NCBI GenBank assembly: GCA_913057965.1
Contig: CAJXPE010000005.1
Span: 1-32,208 of the forward strand
DNA length: 32,208 nucleotides
DNA from: an uncultured Marixanthomonas sp.
Lineage (GTDB): Bacteria; Bacteroidota; Bacteroidia; Flavobacteriales; Flavobacteriaceae
Reading direction: 5' to 3'
Shown: one piece after another, positions 1 to 9,408 of the stretch
Position numbering within the stretch: the stretch's first letter is position 1
Layout: each line of letters starts with the position of its first letter
Program-made: the position numbers and the translations under genes
The notes under the pieces: model-generated
Databases searched by the model: none
The model's input: the letters and a program-made list of their open reading frames with translations, nothing else
Told to the model about the DNA's origin: nothing

Positions 1-46
1 AGATGTAGAGAGGTCTCGTGGGCTCGGAGATGTGTATAAGAGACAG
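1..46. other. Illumina Nextera read-2/i7 adapter remnant (artefact), including Tn5 mosaic end
   Basis: agat + gtagagag (reverse complement of index CTCTCTAC) + GTCTCGTGGGCTCGGAGATGTGTATAAGAGACAG at 13-46, matching the Nextera transposase adapter. Confidence 0.98.
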
Positions 47-214
47 ATATAACATATCAACCATTCTAAGCGGTTTACTTTGCACCGCCGAGGCTGTTTT
101 TACAACAAAACCTTCTTCTTGTAGTTTACCTGCCAAGCGTTCAATCGTACTGACTGTATTTCCTTTTTTGGAAAGCTTATTTCCTATGTAGAGTATGTTT
201 TTTCTTTTTTTCAT
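47..214 (-). CDS. Glycosyltransferase N-terminus (probably GT4), truncated by contig end
   Basis: Own translation from ATG at 214-212: MKKRKNILYIGNKLSKKGNTVSTIERLAGKLQEEGFVVKTASAVQSKPLRMVDMLY..., open to the adapter junction; GT4-like N-terminal pattern. Not in the supplied ORF track. Confidence 0.7.
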
Positions 215-1493
215 AGGTAATGTTTAATAGTGCCAACCCATATATAAAAGCCGGGGCGGCAATACGCATGGAAGAGTGATTGATGGTTAAAAACCAGAAG
301 GCCAAAAAAGCAAACAAGTATGGATTACTTTGGTTGGTAAACCAAAATAAAACTGGCGCTATTATTAAAATAAAAATAGCAAAAACACCTAAAATTCCAT
401 GTTCAGATAGTAATCGGCTTAACTCATTATGAGTAGCCGAAACTATCCCAGTATTTTTTTTACGGTATTCTTTCACTTTCCCTACACCTATTCCCGTAAC
501 AGGAAATTCATAAAAGGCCTCTAATTCGGAAGCTATTAGTTTAGTTCGTCCTGTAGTAATATCTTCTTTAAGCTCTCCTGCAGCATTTTCATTAGAGTAT
601 CGTTTATCGATAAGCCCCAATGTTGCTATGGAAGAAGTAACCCAAATGCCAAAAATAACTAATGAAGAGATACCTACTTTTAAAATTACGCTTCTTTTAG
701 AGGTAACTTTAGAGGAAAAAATATAGAATACTATAAATACAATTGCACAAGCTGCTGCTGTAATAATACCACCTCTAGAAAACGTTACAATACCTCTAAA
801 GCCTACTAACCCTAACAATAAAATATCAACACTATTAATAAACATATTTTTTATGGTCAGTAACCGAGTAAAAAGAACAAACATGCCCAATCCTAAAACC
901 GTCGCTACTTGATTGGGTCCATACCCGCCAGAAGCTGCAAAATTGGATGAAGTACCTTGTAAAGAATCACGGATACTTGGCGTAAATAGATATAAATAGA
1001 TAGTCATGCTAATAATTGGCAATAGCAATGCCTGAAGAATAAGCCTCAACCGTTCTTTTGGTATGGTACGGTTATAACAATACAAAGCTGAGATTCCCAA
1101 ACATACAGGACCGCTTAAATTAAAACCAATAGCATTTCCTACGTCGGTGTCATAATTCAGGTTTATAGCTGAAAACAAAATACCAGGCACCAATAAAAAC
1201 AGATAGAATACATATGGCCATGAAGTGCGAGTAAATCCTCTGTAAAACATGCCTAAGACTAGAAACCCAATCACAGCATATTTAGCAAACTCATAGGTAA
1301 ACGCCCCACCGGTCATTCTTGATAGTACCTCAAATCCTGTTACGTAAGCCGCCGCTAGTAATACCTCATCATTTTTATTGCCTTTTTTGACAATTTGATA
1401 TAAAAAAAAGCATATCGCTCCGAGTAAAATAAATTTTGAAGTAAATTCAAACAAATAAATAGTATATCCTATTGCTACATGTAAGATTAGCAA
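177..1493 (-). CDS. O-antigen polymerase/ligase-like (Wzy/WaaL-type) membrane protein
   Basis: Multiple hydrophobic helices; RGG in a TM context and TGIGVGKVKEYRKKNTGIVSATHNELSRLLSEHGILG, resembling the O-antigen ligase domain. Confidence 0.85.
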   Translation of the reverse strand: MLILHVAIGYTIYLFEFTSKFILLGAICFFLYQIVKKGNKNDEVLLAAAYVTGFEVLSRMTGGAFTYEFAKYAVIGFLVLGMFYRGFTRTSWPYVFYLFLLVPGILFSAINLNYDTDVGNAIGFNLSGPVCLGISALYCYNRTIPKERLRLILQALLLPIISMTIYLYLFTPSIRDSLQGTSSNFAASGGYGPNQVATVLGLGMFVLFTRLLTIKNMFINSVDILLLGLVGFRGIVTFSRGGIITAAACAIVFIVFYIFSSKVTSKRSVILKVGISSLVIFGIWVTSSIATLGLIDKRYSNENAAGELKEDITTGRTKLIASELEAFYEFPVTGIGVGKVKEYRKKNTGIVSATHNELSRLLSEHGILGVFAIFILIIAPVLFWFTNQSNPYLFAFLAFWFLTINHSSMRIAAPAFIYGLALLNITYEKKKKHTLHRK

Positions 1494-1537
1494 CTGAAGG
1501 TATGTATATGTCCGTACTGTTTTTATAAAGTGTTTAT

Positions 1538-2659
1538 TTAAAGGTTTTTAAAAATATCATTTTGTATTCTTTCTATGTAATATGAATAGGTGAATTTTTC
1601 AGCGAGTTTATAGTTTAACCTGATCATATCATTAAATTTTTCTTCTGAAACCTGGCAACTTCTTTGGATTGCTTTTTTTATGGCCCCTACAGTACTAGCT
1701 TCTAGTAAAAACCCATTGATTTCATCAACAATATATTGATCAATGCATGAGATGTTTGATACAATAGGAATACACCCAAAATTCATAGCTTCTCCAATTA
1801 CCTTTGGAAACCCTTCACTTTTAGAGGGCAGGATTAGAAAGTGACACTCTTTATATATATCGTGCACCGCTGTCCTTGATAAGGATCCATGAACTATTAT
1901 TTTAGTATCCATTGTTAAGCTTTTTAAACCAACCGTTTTCTTTAAAGGACCATCGCCTACAATATGAAGTTCAGCAAATTCATCACATATTTTTTCTTCG
2001 AATGCCTGTAATACTAAAAGGATTCCTTTGTTGTCATTTAAGCCTCCTACAAAACAATATTTTTTATGTCGGACATATCGTTTACTTTTCACTATATCTT
2101 TTCCCACTTCCCTATCTTTTGATGTTAAACAAGGGTTTTCAAAAGGGATTATTTGCTTCTCATCATCTTTCCAATTACCATTTACGGTAACCGGTCTATT
2201 TTGATGTCTTAATAGCCATCTTTGGATAGCATACCCAAAAGGAGGTTTTTTTTGCACCCAGTTTCCTGCATATTTATACCAGCCTTTTTTGTGAGGAAAA
2301 ACTGTAAACCAAGGAATCAAAAAAACACCCATTCCTGTGGGGGTACGAAGTTGAAATACATCCACTTTTTTTAATGTATTCTCAATCGTTTTAATTATCC
2401 GTGGAATACTAAAAATAACTTTCACCTTTTTTGAAAATGAATTACCTCCCACAGGCTCAAGCGGAATAAAATGTATATTAGAAGCACTATAAGGCAAAGC
2501 ACTCGATGGTGGGTTATTTGAGTATAAAAAAGCCACATGATATATCTCGTCAAAATACTTTGCAAGCTGATTAATTTCAGTAACAGTCGCTCCCCACCCT
2601 ACTATAGTACCATCTACACTTTTGTAATGTTCGGTATGTGAAATTATTACGAGTTTCAT
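1538..2659 (-). CDS. Glycosyltransferase family 4 (GT1/GT4 fold)
   Basis: C-terminal motif LPSKSEGFPKVIGEAMNFGCIPIVSNISCIDQYI. Confidence 0.9.
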   Translation of the reverse strand: MKLVIISHTEHYKSVDGTIVGWGATVTEINQLAKYFDEIYHVAFLYSNNPPSSALPYSASNIHFIPLEPVGGNSFSKKVKVIFSIPRIIKTIENTLKKVDVFQLRTPTGMGVFLIPWFTVFPHKKGWYKYAGNWVQKKPPFGYAIQRWLLRHQNRPVTVNGNWKDDEKQIIPFENPCLTSKDREVGKDIVKSKRYVRHKKYCFVGGLNDNKGILLVLQAFEEKICDEFAELHIVGDGPLKKTVGLKSLTMDTKIIVHGSLSRTAVHDIYKECHFLILPSKSEGFPKVIGEAMNFGCIPIVSNISCIDQYIVDEINGFLLEASTVGAIKKAIQRSCQVSEEKFNDMIRLNYKLAEKFTYSYYIERIQNDIFKNL

Positions 2660-2777
2660 TTAGTTGATTGGTAGTTTTGATGTTCCGAGCTTTAATACAT
2701 TTTCCGTTTAAATAGTTCTAGATACCTGCTTAAAAGTTGGAGTAAAATGAAAAATACTTTTCATCTTTAATTGGCCA

Positions 2778-3875
2778 TCAGTCATCATTCAATATAACCA
2801 AGTAAGACTGTATTACTTTATCCCACGTAAAATTATGAGACCACATTTTTGCTCCTTCTGAATATACTTCATAGTTATTTAATATTTCTTTTAAAGCGTA
2901 TTTACACTCTATCTGATTATTATTTCCTATTAGTTTTCCTGAATATTCGTCTTTTATTGCGTCCTCAATACCACAACCTTTAGTTCCAATAGCTGGTATT
3001 CCTAATGAATTAGCCTCCAATATAGCAATTCCGAAGCCTTCGACATCTCCTTTTTTAGTTCTTTCACTTAACATCACAAAAACATCAGCTTTCTGTAGTA
3101 ATTCTATTTTTTTCGCTTCGCTTACACTTCCATGGAAGATCACCGCTTTTTCTACATTTAAGTTCAACGCCAATTTTTGCAACTTTTCTTTATCAGTTGG
3201 AATACCAACAATATGATATTTAATATCAGGATATTCTTGCAAAAGCGTAGGTAGCGCGTTAATAACATTGTGTTGCCCCTTTCGTTGTGATACATTTCCA
3301 ACTGTAATCAATACGGGTGCTGGTGTTTGTTTTTGTTTAGGAAAAACAATCTTTTCTAAAGAAAATCCATTTGGAATTACTTGTACTTCTTTCAAATTAA
3401 GATGCGAAACCAATGATTTAGTATATTTACTCACTGCAATCACTTTATGAAACCGTTTTAAAGAAGCATTTGTCACCTTTCTATAAAAACCACCGTATAG
3501 CTGAAGCTCACTTCCATGAATCACAGCTATATATTTTTTTTTATAAAAAAGACTTAAAAAAGCTGCTAACCAAAGTGAAAATTTTCCAGAAGCAATGATC
3601 GTGTTATTATTACGAACATACTTAAAAGCAGTCTGAACACGTTTAAAGTATGTAATGAGTTTAAGATTTTTTCTTGAGATTCTAACTACTTTAAATATAA
3701 CTGTTGCGTCAAAAGCAACTTCTTTTTTACCTTTTCTAGATCTTGCATCACAAACGACAGTCACCTTTTGGTTATTCTTTTGTAACTCTCTTGCCAAATG
3801 AAATGCATGGTTGCCAATACCTCCAGGCTGGGGAGGGAATTCTGCAGTCAGTATAAGAATATTATTTAAACTCAC
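2778..3875 (-). CDS. Glycosyltransferase family 4
   Basis: N-term ILILTAEFPPQPGGIGNHAFHLARELQ; C-term GFGIAILEANSLGIPAIGTKGCGIEDAI. Confidence 0.93.
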   Translation of the reverse strand: MSLNNILILTAEFPPQPGGIGNHAFHLARELQKNNQKVTVVCDARSRKGKKEVAFDATVIFKVVRISRKNLKLITYFKRVQTAFKYVRNNNTIIASGKFSLWLAAFLSLFYKKKYIAVIHGSELQLYGGFYRKVTNASLKRFHKVIAVSKYTKSLVSHLNLKEVQVIPNGFSLEKIVFPKQKQTPAPVLITVGNVSQRKGQHNVINALPTLLQEYPDIKYHIVGIPTDKEKLQKLALNLNVEKAVIFHGSVSEAKKIELLQKADVFVMLSERTKKGDVEGFGIAILEANSLGIPAIGTKGCGIEDAIKDEYSGKLIGNNNQIECKYALKEILNNYEVYSEGAKMWSHNFTWDKVIQSYLVILNDD

Positions 3876-5193
3876 TTATTTTAGGTCCTTGTTTTATTTT
3901 TTTACTGGAAATTCTCCATGAAAGCCCCACCTGAATTAAAATGATTGGAAACAAAAATAACGAGATAAGAACTCCCAACAACAATAGTTTTTTGTTTTTC
4001 TTAAACCGATACGGCATAATAGAAGGTGGAACAGTTTTCATTAATGCCAAGATAGCTCTTTGTACACCAAAATAGTTTCTAAAAAAATACAACACACTTG
4101 GAATGGGCCGTGGTGCAAACCACTTTTTGGGTCTAAAAGCATCCCAACTTCCCATTTCACGCAACCCGCCAGACCCAACTTTTAAGTGTAGCCGCCCAGC
4201 ATAAGGGTTTGAAACGTTTAAAAACCCTTCCAAATAAGCTCGTAACCCAAATTCACCATCGCCCATACGCTGTTTCTCAAATTGCCTATCGAATAGTCCT
4301 ATTTTTTTAAACACCTCTTTTTTTAGCAACACATTACCCGTATCCAATTGATCGGATACCCGAAAAAAAGAATAATTCTCAGGAACTGAAGCTCCAGATT
4401 TCGATATTGACACCCCTGAAGAGATAGAGGCATTAAAAACCTCTAAACACTTTAGGTGATATTCAATCCAATCCTTTTCTATTCGGCTATCATCATCAAA
4501 AAGTAATAATAAGTCGCTGCTAGACTCCTCTATTGCTACATTACGCGCTAACCATAGTGCCTTTTCCTTTTGGTGAATCACTTTAAGTTGTAACGAAAAA
4601 TGACTATAAAATTCTTCTTGAAACGGTTCTGATTGATCTACGACGATTACTTCGAAATTGCTGTGTGTCTGCTTTTCCAAATCGTGTAACCCATCTTTTA
4701 AATATTCATATCTATTAAGAGTAGGGATAATAACACTTACTTTTTGGTCTTCAAATATTTTTTTGGCAGCTTCCTTTTCCCAACTGGGTTGAGCTAAGGG
4801 ATATTGTAAGTAATTACTTCTTTTAATGTTTCTAGTACCATACCAAGCTGCTAGTTCAATAAATGGGTTTTTAAAACTAATTAAACGGATTAACAACACA
4901 TATAAAACCCAAGCTGGGTGAAAATAAAGACGAATAAAGATGTATTCATCGATTACTGGTAGTTTTTTAAAATCGGTATATCTACTAGTATTCCCTATAT
5001 ATCCTTTTTGCACAGCCTGCCAGGACAGATCGTATTCCTTTGCCTGCTCGGTTTTAAAATTTGGATTAGCCGTAAGCTGTTTTACTATCTCTTTGGGCAA
5101 TTTAGAGAATACTGGAAAAATACTACTACCACCCCTTTTATAAAGTTGAAAATAATGTGTGGGTTGCAGGTATTTTAAAAAGGAGAAAAGCAT
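3862..5193 (-). CDS. Glycosyltransferase family 2 with C-terminal TM segment
   Basis: VSVIIPTLNRYEYLKDGLHDLEKQTHSNFEVIVVDQSE; LLLLFDDDSRIEKDW; hydrophobic C-term. Confidence 0.92.
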   Translation of the reverse strand: MLFSFLKYLQPTHYFQLYKRGGSSIFPVFSKLPKEIVKQLTANPNFKTEQAKEYDLSWQAVQKGYIGNTSRYTDFKKLPVIDEYIFIRLYFHPAWVLYVLLIRLISFKNPFIELAAWYGTRNIKRSNYLQYPLAQPSWEKEAAKKIFEDQKVSVIIPTLNRYEYLKDGLHDLEKQTHSNFEVIVVDQSEPFQEEFYSHFSLQLKVIHQKEKALWLARNVAIEESSSDLLLLFDDDSRIEKDWIEYHLKCLEVFNASISSGVSISKSGASVPENYSFFRVSDQLDTGNVLLKKEVFKKIGLFDRQFEKQRMGDGEFGLRAYLEGFLNVSNPYAGRLHLKVGSGGLREMGSWDAFRPKKWFAPRPIPSVLYFFRNYFGVQRAILALMKTVPPSIMPYRFKKNKKLLLLGVLISLFLFPIILIQVGLSWRISSKKIKQGPKISEFK

Positions 5194-5196
5194 CGA

Positions 5197-6255
5197 TTAT
5201 TGTATAACTTGTTTAAATGAATTAAATGTTCTCTCACTACTAAAATTAGCATCGTACAAATTCTTGAAATAATTCGAATCAGAACCATTACCTTCTAAGT
5301 ACTGTATTATTTTAGTGGCTAGTTCTTGTGTATTTAAAGGATCAAATTGAAAATTATGTATTGTTTCAGTTGACTCTAAAAATTCTAGAGCTCCAAATCG
5401 TTCAGAAACCAACACTGGAATGCCCAGGCTAATAGCTTCTAAAAATACAAACCCGAAAGACTCATACAAACTAGGTAAAACTATTAAATCCATAGCTTTA
5501 TAAAATCCATGCATTTTCTCAATAGAAAGATCGCCTAAAAATACAACCTGCTCAGCCAATCCCTTTTCTTTACTATATTTTTTTATTTGTTCTGAATTAT
5601 TACCCGTACCAGCAATATAAAGTTTAAAAGATGTATCAAAAGTTTTCTTTACCGTTAAAAGTGCGTCTAATAACAATTCATGATTTTTCCCTGTGACTAA
5701 ACGACCAGGACACCCAATTTTAAAACCGTTTGATTTTTCTATTTCTAATGTTGACTCTGAAATACTTGAAATGGCTGTCCAAAAAGGCACAATATGAATT
5801 TTCTTCTTAGAAACAGAAAAAGTAGTGTTAAGGTCTTTTTTTAAACGAGGTGAGTTTACAACTACCTTATCGGCAAGTTTGGACACCCATTTTTTAATAA
5901 AAATATTAAAAAGCTTTGGTTTGGTGTGGCTACTTTCAGTATGAAACCAAGCTATATTCTTGGAAACTCCGGCTAGTTTACCACATAGTAGAGCAGGATA
6001 TACATAGTTAAAGTTTGAAACAATAACATCTGGTTTCACAGAATTGATAGTTTTATAAGTTGCATAGTAGTTTTGCAAATAGCCTCCTTTCTTTGCTATA
6101 AAAACAGGTATTCCATTAACTACTTTTTTACTACTAGCGCCTTTTAATGAAAAGACCGTAACGGTATGACCTGCTGTGGTTAGTTTTTTGCATAAATCGA
6201 AGAAAAATCCAGAAAGAAAACTTTTGCTATATGTAAAAAAAAAAAGAAATTTCAT
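5197..6255 (-). CDS. Glycosyltransferase family 4
   Basis: LVTGKNHELLLDAL and VLPSLYESFGFVFLEAISLGIPVLVSERFGALEF. Confidence 0.92.
   Translation of the reverse strand: MKFLFFFTYSKSFLSGFFFDLCKKLTTAGHTVTVFSLKGASSKKVVNGIPVFIAKKGGYLQNYYATYKTINSVKPDVIVSNFNYVYPALLCGKLAGVSKNIAWFHTESSHTKPKLFNIFIKKWVSKLADKVVVNSPRLKKDLNTTFSVSKKKIHIVPFWTAISSISESTLEIEKSNGFKIGCPGRLVTGKNHELLLDALLTVKKTFDTSFKLYIAGTGNNSEQIKKYSKEKGLAEQVVFLGDLSIEKMHGFYKAMDLIVLPSLYESFGFVFLEAISLGIPVLVSERFGALEFLESTETIHNFQFDPLNTQELATKIIQYLEGNGSDSNYFKNLYDANFSSERTFNSFKQVIQ
6235..6245. repeat. A11/T11 homopolymer at codons 4-7 of the 5197-6255 GT4 gene
   Basis: Direct reading: atgtaaaaaaaaaaagaaatttcat; coding strand ATGAAATTTC-T11-ACA. Confidence 0.95.
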
Positions 6256-6926
6256 TTCAATATTTTATTTTTATAAAAAAAAGATACTATTTTTATATAA
6301 TTTGACATGCCGACAAATCTAATTAGGTTATTTTTTACATATTTACTAATTAAATAAAATATTGTTTGTTTCTGTTTATAATTATTTTTATTGGCGTGTG
6401 GTACTCTGCTTATCTTTCCAAAGAGGGTGCGAGGAATTTTTTCATTTAAAAATTTACACAAATCTATCCAGGATATTTTGGATATTTCTGTAAAATAATA
6501 GTTTTTTGGATTTTCCTTTTGATATTTTTCTGCTTCTTTATAATAACTATCATAAAATCTCAAAAATACAGCTTTATTTTCCTGATTTTTGAAAATTTTA
6601 AAATATGGATACGATAAATAGTTATTTCCTTGCCCTCCATATGAATTATAGAAACTATTCCACCATTTTTCCCTATCGCGATAAAGAATTATAAATTTTA
6701 CTTCTTTCTTTTCACAAAATTGCTTCCATTCAAAACACCAAGGATAATCTTGGAAAGCATTTGCTTGGTTATAGCGTTGAGCTAAATGAAAATCATTGCC
6801 TTTTATAATATCAATATCTGGTCCAGAAACCTTATAACCTAGCATTCTTAACATTACAGTTATGGTAGAGGTTCCTGTCTTGGGCAACCCAATAACAATT
6901 ATTTTATGTGTTTTTTTATTTCTCAA
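6252..6926 (-). CDS. Sulfotransferase family protein
   Basis: P-loop (5'-PSB) IIVIGLPKTGTSTI; FQDYPWCFEWKQF; 3'-PB-like ILYRDREKWWNSFYNS. Confidence 0.82.
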   Translation of the reverse strand: MRNKKTHKIIVIGLPKTGTSTITVMLRMLGYKVSGPDIDIIKGNDFHLAQRYNQANAFQDYPWCFEWKQFCEKKEVKFIILYRDREKWWNSFYNSYGGQGNNYLSYPYFKIFKNQENKAVFLRFYDSYYKEAEKYQKENPKNYYFTEISKISWIDLCKFLNEKIPRTLFGKISRVPHANKNNYKQKQTIFYLISKYVKNNLIRFVGMSNYIKIVSFFYKNKILK

Positions 6927-8112
6927 ATTTTATTTTGGCATTAGTTTTCATAACATAATGAAAAAATCTTCCCAAAGTTAACTTTTCATTCCAAAGGACT
7001 CGATTTGCGTGTTGTAAATCTGTAAAACATTTAGAAGATAAGGCACTGTGAAATTCGTTTACTTTTTGTACTATAAGATGTCGTTCATTATACTCCACCC
7101 AAACTACATGCTTTTTCCAGGAAATCACTTCGTTTAAAGGCAGTGAGCAATCTGTATTGATAAATACAGGAATGCGTCCCATGGCTAGGGTTTCATAAAA
7201 ACGGACTGAAAAATTACCCGCGCCACGTATACAGACCACATAGTCTGAATCTTTTAAGTTATCATAAAATTCCAGCGTGCTTTTATGGACATCTTTATCT
7301 GTCGTTACTCCAGCACGGTATTTTTTTCGAAGTATAAAATTAGTTTTTACTTCTTGGGATGCTTCCAATCTTTTTAATACAGAAGCCCTTAAATAGGACG
7401 TAGACAGTATTTTTTGGGGTTCTGCTTTTGAGAGTCCCACAAAACTTTTTATATTTCGTAATATAGTTCGCAGCTTTTCTTGTATTGCATTAAAAAAAGA
7501 AGCATTGGCCTGCCCACAAAAACCGATAATAGGTTTAGGGGTATATTGTCTTTGAAATACCTGATCATTTTTAAAATATTTCTTTAAAGGATCTGATATA
7601 AAAGCAGGAAGGGATTGTTCATTTTTTGAAAATCGAGATTTATAGCCACTTTGTCTAAAGATGCATAGATTTTCTATATGGGGAACTTGAACTCCAAAAT
7701 CACCTGCATTATAGACCATGACTTCTTTGTTTAGTCCTTGACATTTTTTCACAAAAGCTAAAGCCTTTTCAGTTTGGTGCGTTTTTATGTAATAATTCCA
7801 GGCCATAGGTAAAATAGCGACGTCTGCTTCTTCTAAAACGTTGGTAAAATCAAAATCGATTTCCGATACGCCATACATCAACTTTCTTTGAGCATCCGTG
7901 AAATTTTCACCTTTAATAAATGGTTTTAATAGCGGGAATACTAATCCACGGTAGTGTTTGTTGTAGTGTGATGTTGGATAGTAGAGTTTCACTGGGATAA
8001 ATATACTGTTTCCAAGGTTAATATTATAAGAATCAAAAAACCGTTCTCGATACACTTTGATTAAACTGTCTATGGACAGGTTCTCGATATAATTTAGCTG
8101 CCGTACCGGCAA
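6916..8112 (-). CDS. Exostosin-like (GT47-type) glycosyltransferase; start uncertain
   Basis: SDYVVCIRGAGNFSVRFYETLAMGRIPVFINTDCSLPL matches the exostosin C-terminal pattern. ORF begins at TTG inside a repeat; GTG at 8055-8053 is an alternative. Confidence 0.8.
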   Translation of the reverse strand: MPVRQLNYIENLSIDSLIKVYRERFFDSYNINLGNSIFIPVKLYYPTSHYNKHYRGLVFPLLKPFIKGENFTDAQRKLMYGVSEIDFDFTNVLEEADVAILPMAWNYYIKTHQTEKALAFVKKCQGLNKEVMVYNAGDFGVQVPHIENLCIFRQSGYKSRFSKNEQSLPAFISDPLKKYFKNDQVFQRQYTPKPIIGFCGQANASFFNAIQEKLRTILRNIKSFVGLSKAEPQKILSTSYLRASVLKRLEASQEVKTNFILRKKYRAGVTTDKDVHKSTLEFYDNLKDSDYVVCIRGAGNFSVRFYETLAMGRIPVFINTDCSLPLNEVISWKKHVVWVEYNERHLIVQKVNEFHSALSSKCFTDLQHANRVLWNEKLTLGRFFHYVMKTNAKIKFEK

Positions 8113-8190
8113 TCTAAATCACTCGAACTGACACCCTAAACAACCGTCAGGTCGAGTGCTCCCGAAGAACGAAGGGAATGTATCGAGACC
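8080..8190. repeat. Compound imperfect inverted repeat, resembling flavobacterial intergenic palindromic elements
   Basis: Outer arms gttctcgata (8080-8089)/tatcgagacc (8181-8190); inner arms cactcgaactgac (8120-8132)/gtcaggtcgagtg (8146-8158), 12/13 complementary; small hairpin TGCCG-TAC-CGGCA 8099-8111. Confidence 0.8.
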
Positions 8191-8210
8191 ACATTTGCAT
8201 CAAGACCCGA

Positions 8211-9407
8211 TTATGAATAAAAAGCAGCAAACTCAGCTTGTTGCTTTTCAATGCTAAGCTCATTCTTTACCCGATCAGCGGCATATTCGGTTAGTTGTAT
8301 TTTTTCTTCTTCTGAAAGTTTTATTACCTGTTCTATTTGTTCTGCCAACAATTTAGGGTGTAGCTTTGGTACCACCCACCCAGTTTCACCATGTAATACA
8401 TTTTCAGCAAGTCCTTCGGCATTTGAAACAATACACAGGTTTTTCATCGATTGCGCTTCCAAAATGGCATTGCAAAACCCTTCCGAAATGCTGTACTGTA
8501 AATAGATGGTTGCTTTTGCATATTCCTTTTTCACTTGTTCCCTGTTCAGCGTCCCAGCAAAGATAACATCTTCTTTTATGCCCAATTGTAAAGCCGCAAA
8601 CGCAATCCGCTCCCGTTCTTTTTTAGAACCACTACCTACAATAGTATACGTAAAGGGTATTCCTTTCTTTTTTAAAATTGCCAACGCTTCCAGCATCAAC
8701 ACATACCCTTTTTTCCAGTGCAGGCGGCCTACCGTTAGAAATCGAACAGGTTCCGTTGGTTTCAAAGCTTGATTATGTTCCAAAGCCATACTTTTTGATG
8801 GGCAGGAGAAAAAATTGACATCGATAGCCGGCATTATTTTCTCCACCGGAACACTTTGGGGCAGCCTCATTTTATAGGCTTTATCTAACAAACCATCTGA
8901 AATGGTATGGACTTTATCAACTTGTTCCCATAATAGATTATAGCAACCAGGATGTTTTAATGGGTAAATGGCAATATCGAACCCTCTAAAACTAACTGCC
9001 ATCTTTGCACCAATAGCTTTAGCCACGTTCTCACTGCCTATAGCTTGCGTTGCAAAGCCATAATGCACCCAATCCAGCTTTGCTTTTAATAGATGTGCAT
9101 TGAGATATGTTTTTTTTAAAAGCTGAATAAGCCCAGTTCCTGCTTTTCGTTCTAAATTACTATACCGCACTATCGTAGGCAGATAAGGTAAAAGCAATAA
9201 AAACGCTTTTAAAAAATACCATCCTTGAAGAAATGGATTTGAAATTACTTTTGGAGAACAAACTATCGGACAAAGATTAAAATCACCTTTTTTATACTGG
9301 CAATATAAGCGTACGTCAAATCCTCTCTCTTGCAACCCTTTTATTTTAGATATAAAAAAAGTTTCGGAGTAGCCGGGGGAATTGGGTATGACGAGGCCTA
9401 TTTTCAT
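8211..9407 (-). CDS. Glycosyltransferase family 4 (colanic-acid-type)
   Basis: MKIGLVIPNSPGYSETFFISKIKGL; VGRLHWKKGYVLMLEAL; YSISEGFCNAILEAQSMKNLCIVSNAEGLAENV. Confidence 0.93.
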   Translation of the reverse strand: MKIGLVIPNSPGYSETFFISKIKGLQERGFDVRLYCQYKKGDFNLCPIVCSPKVISNPFLQGWYFLKAFLLLLPYLPTIVRYSNLERKAGTGLIQLLKKTYLNAHLLKAKLDWVHYGFATQAIGSENVAKAIGAKMAVSFRGFDIAIYPLKHPGCYNLLWEQVDKVHTISDGLLDKAYKMRLPQSVPVEKIMPAIDVNFFSCPSKSMALEHNQALKPTEPVRFLTVGRLHWKKGYVLMLEALAILKKKGIPFTYTIVGSGSKKERERIAFAALQLGIKEDVIFAGTLNREQVKKEYAKATIYLQYSISEGFCNAILEAQSMKNLCIVSNAEGLAENVLHGETGWVVPKLHPKLLAEQIEQVIKLSEEEKIQLTEYAADRVKNELSIEKQQAEFAAFYS

Positions 9408-9408
9408 T

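Noticed and set aside
1912-2190. Other plus-strand ORFs (for example 1912-2190, 3268-3450, 4940-5143, 8251-8505, 8366-8566, 8506-8772, 10220-10408, 12566-12823, 14330-14518, 15486-15674, 17251-17547, 19660-19941, 20062-20323, 24241-24480, 25489-25683, 26526-26786, 27215-27415, 28062-28326, 29001-29222, 29455-29787, 30139-30327)
   Set aside because: All lie opposite well-supported minus-strand genes and have no recognisable family motifs.
2747-2764. atgaaaa-atac-ttttcat inverted repeat as a terminator
   Set aside because: AT-only weak stem in AT-rich DNA; too likely by chance.
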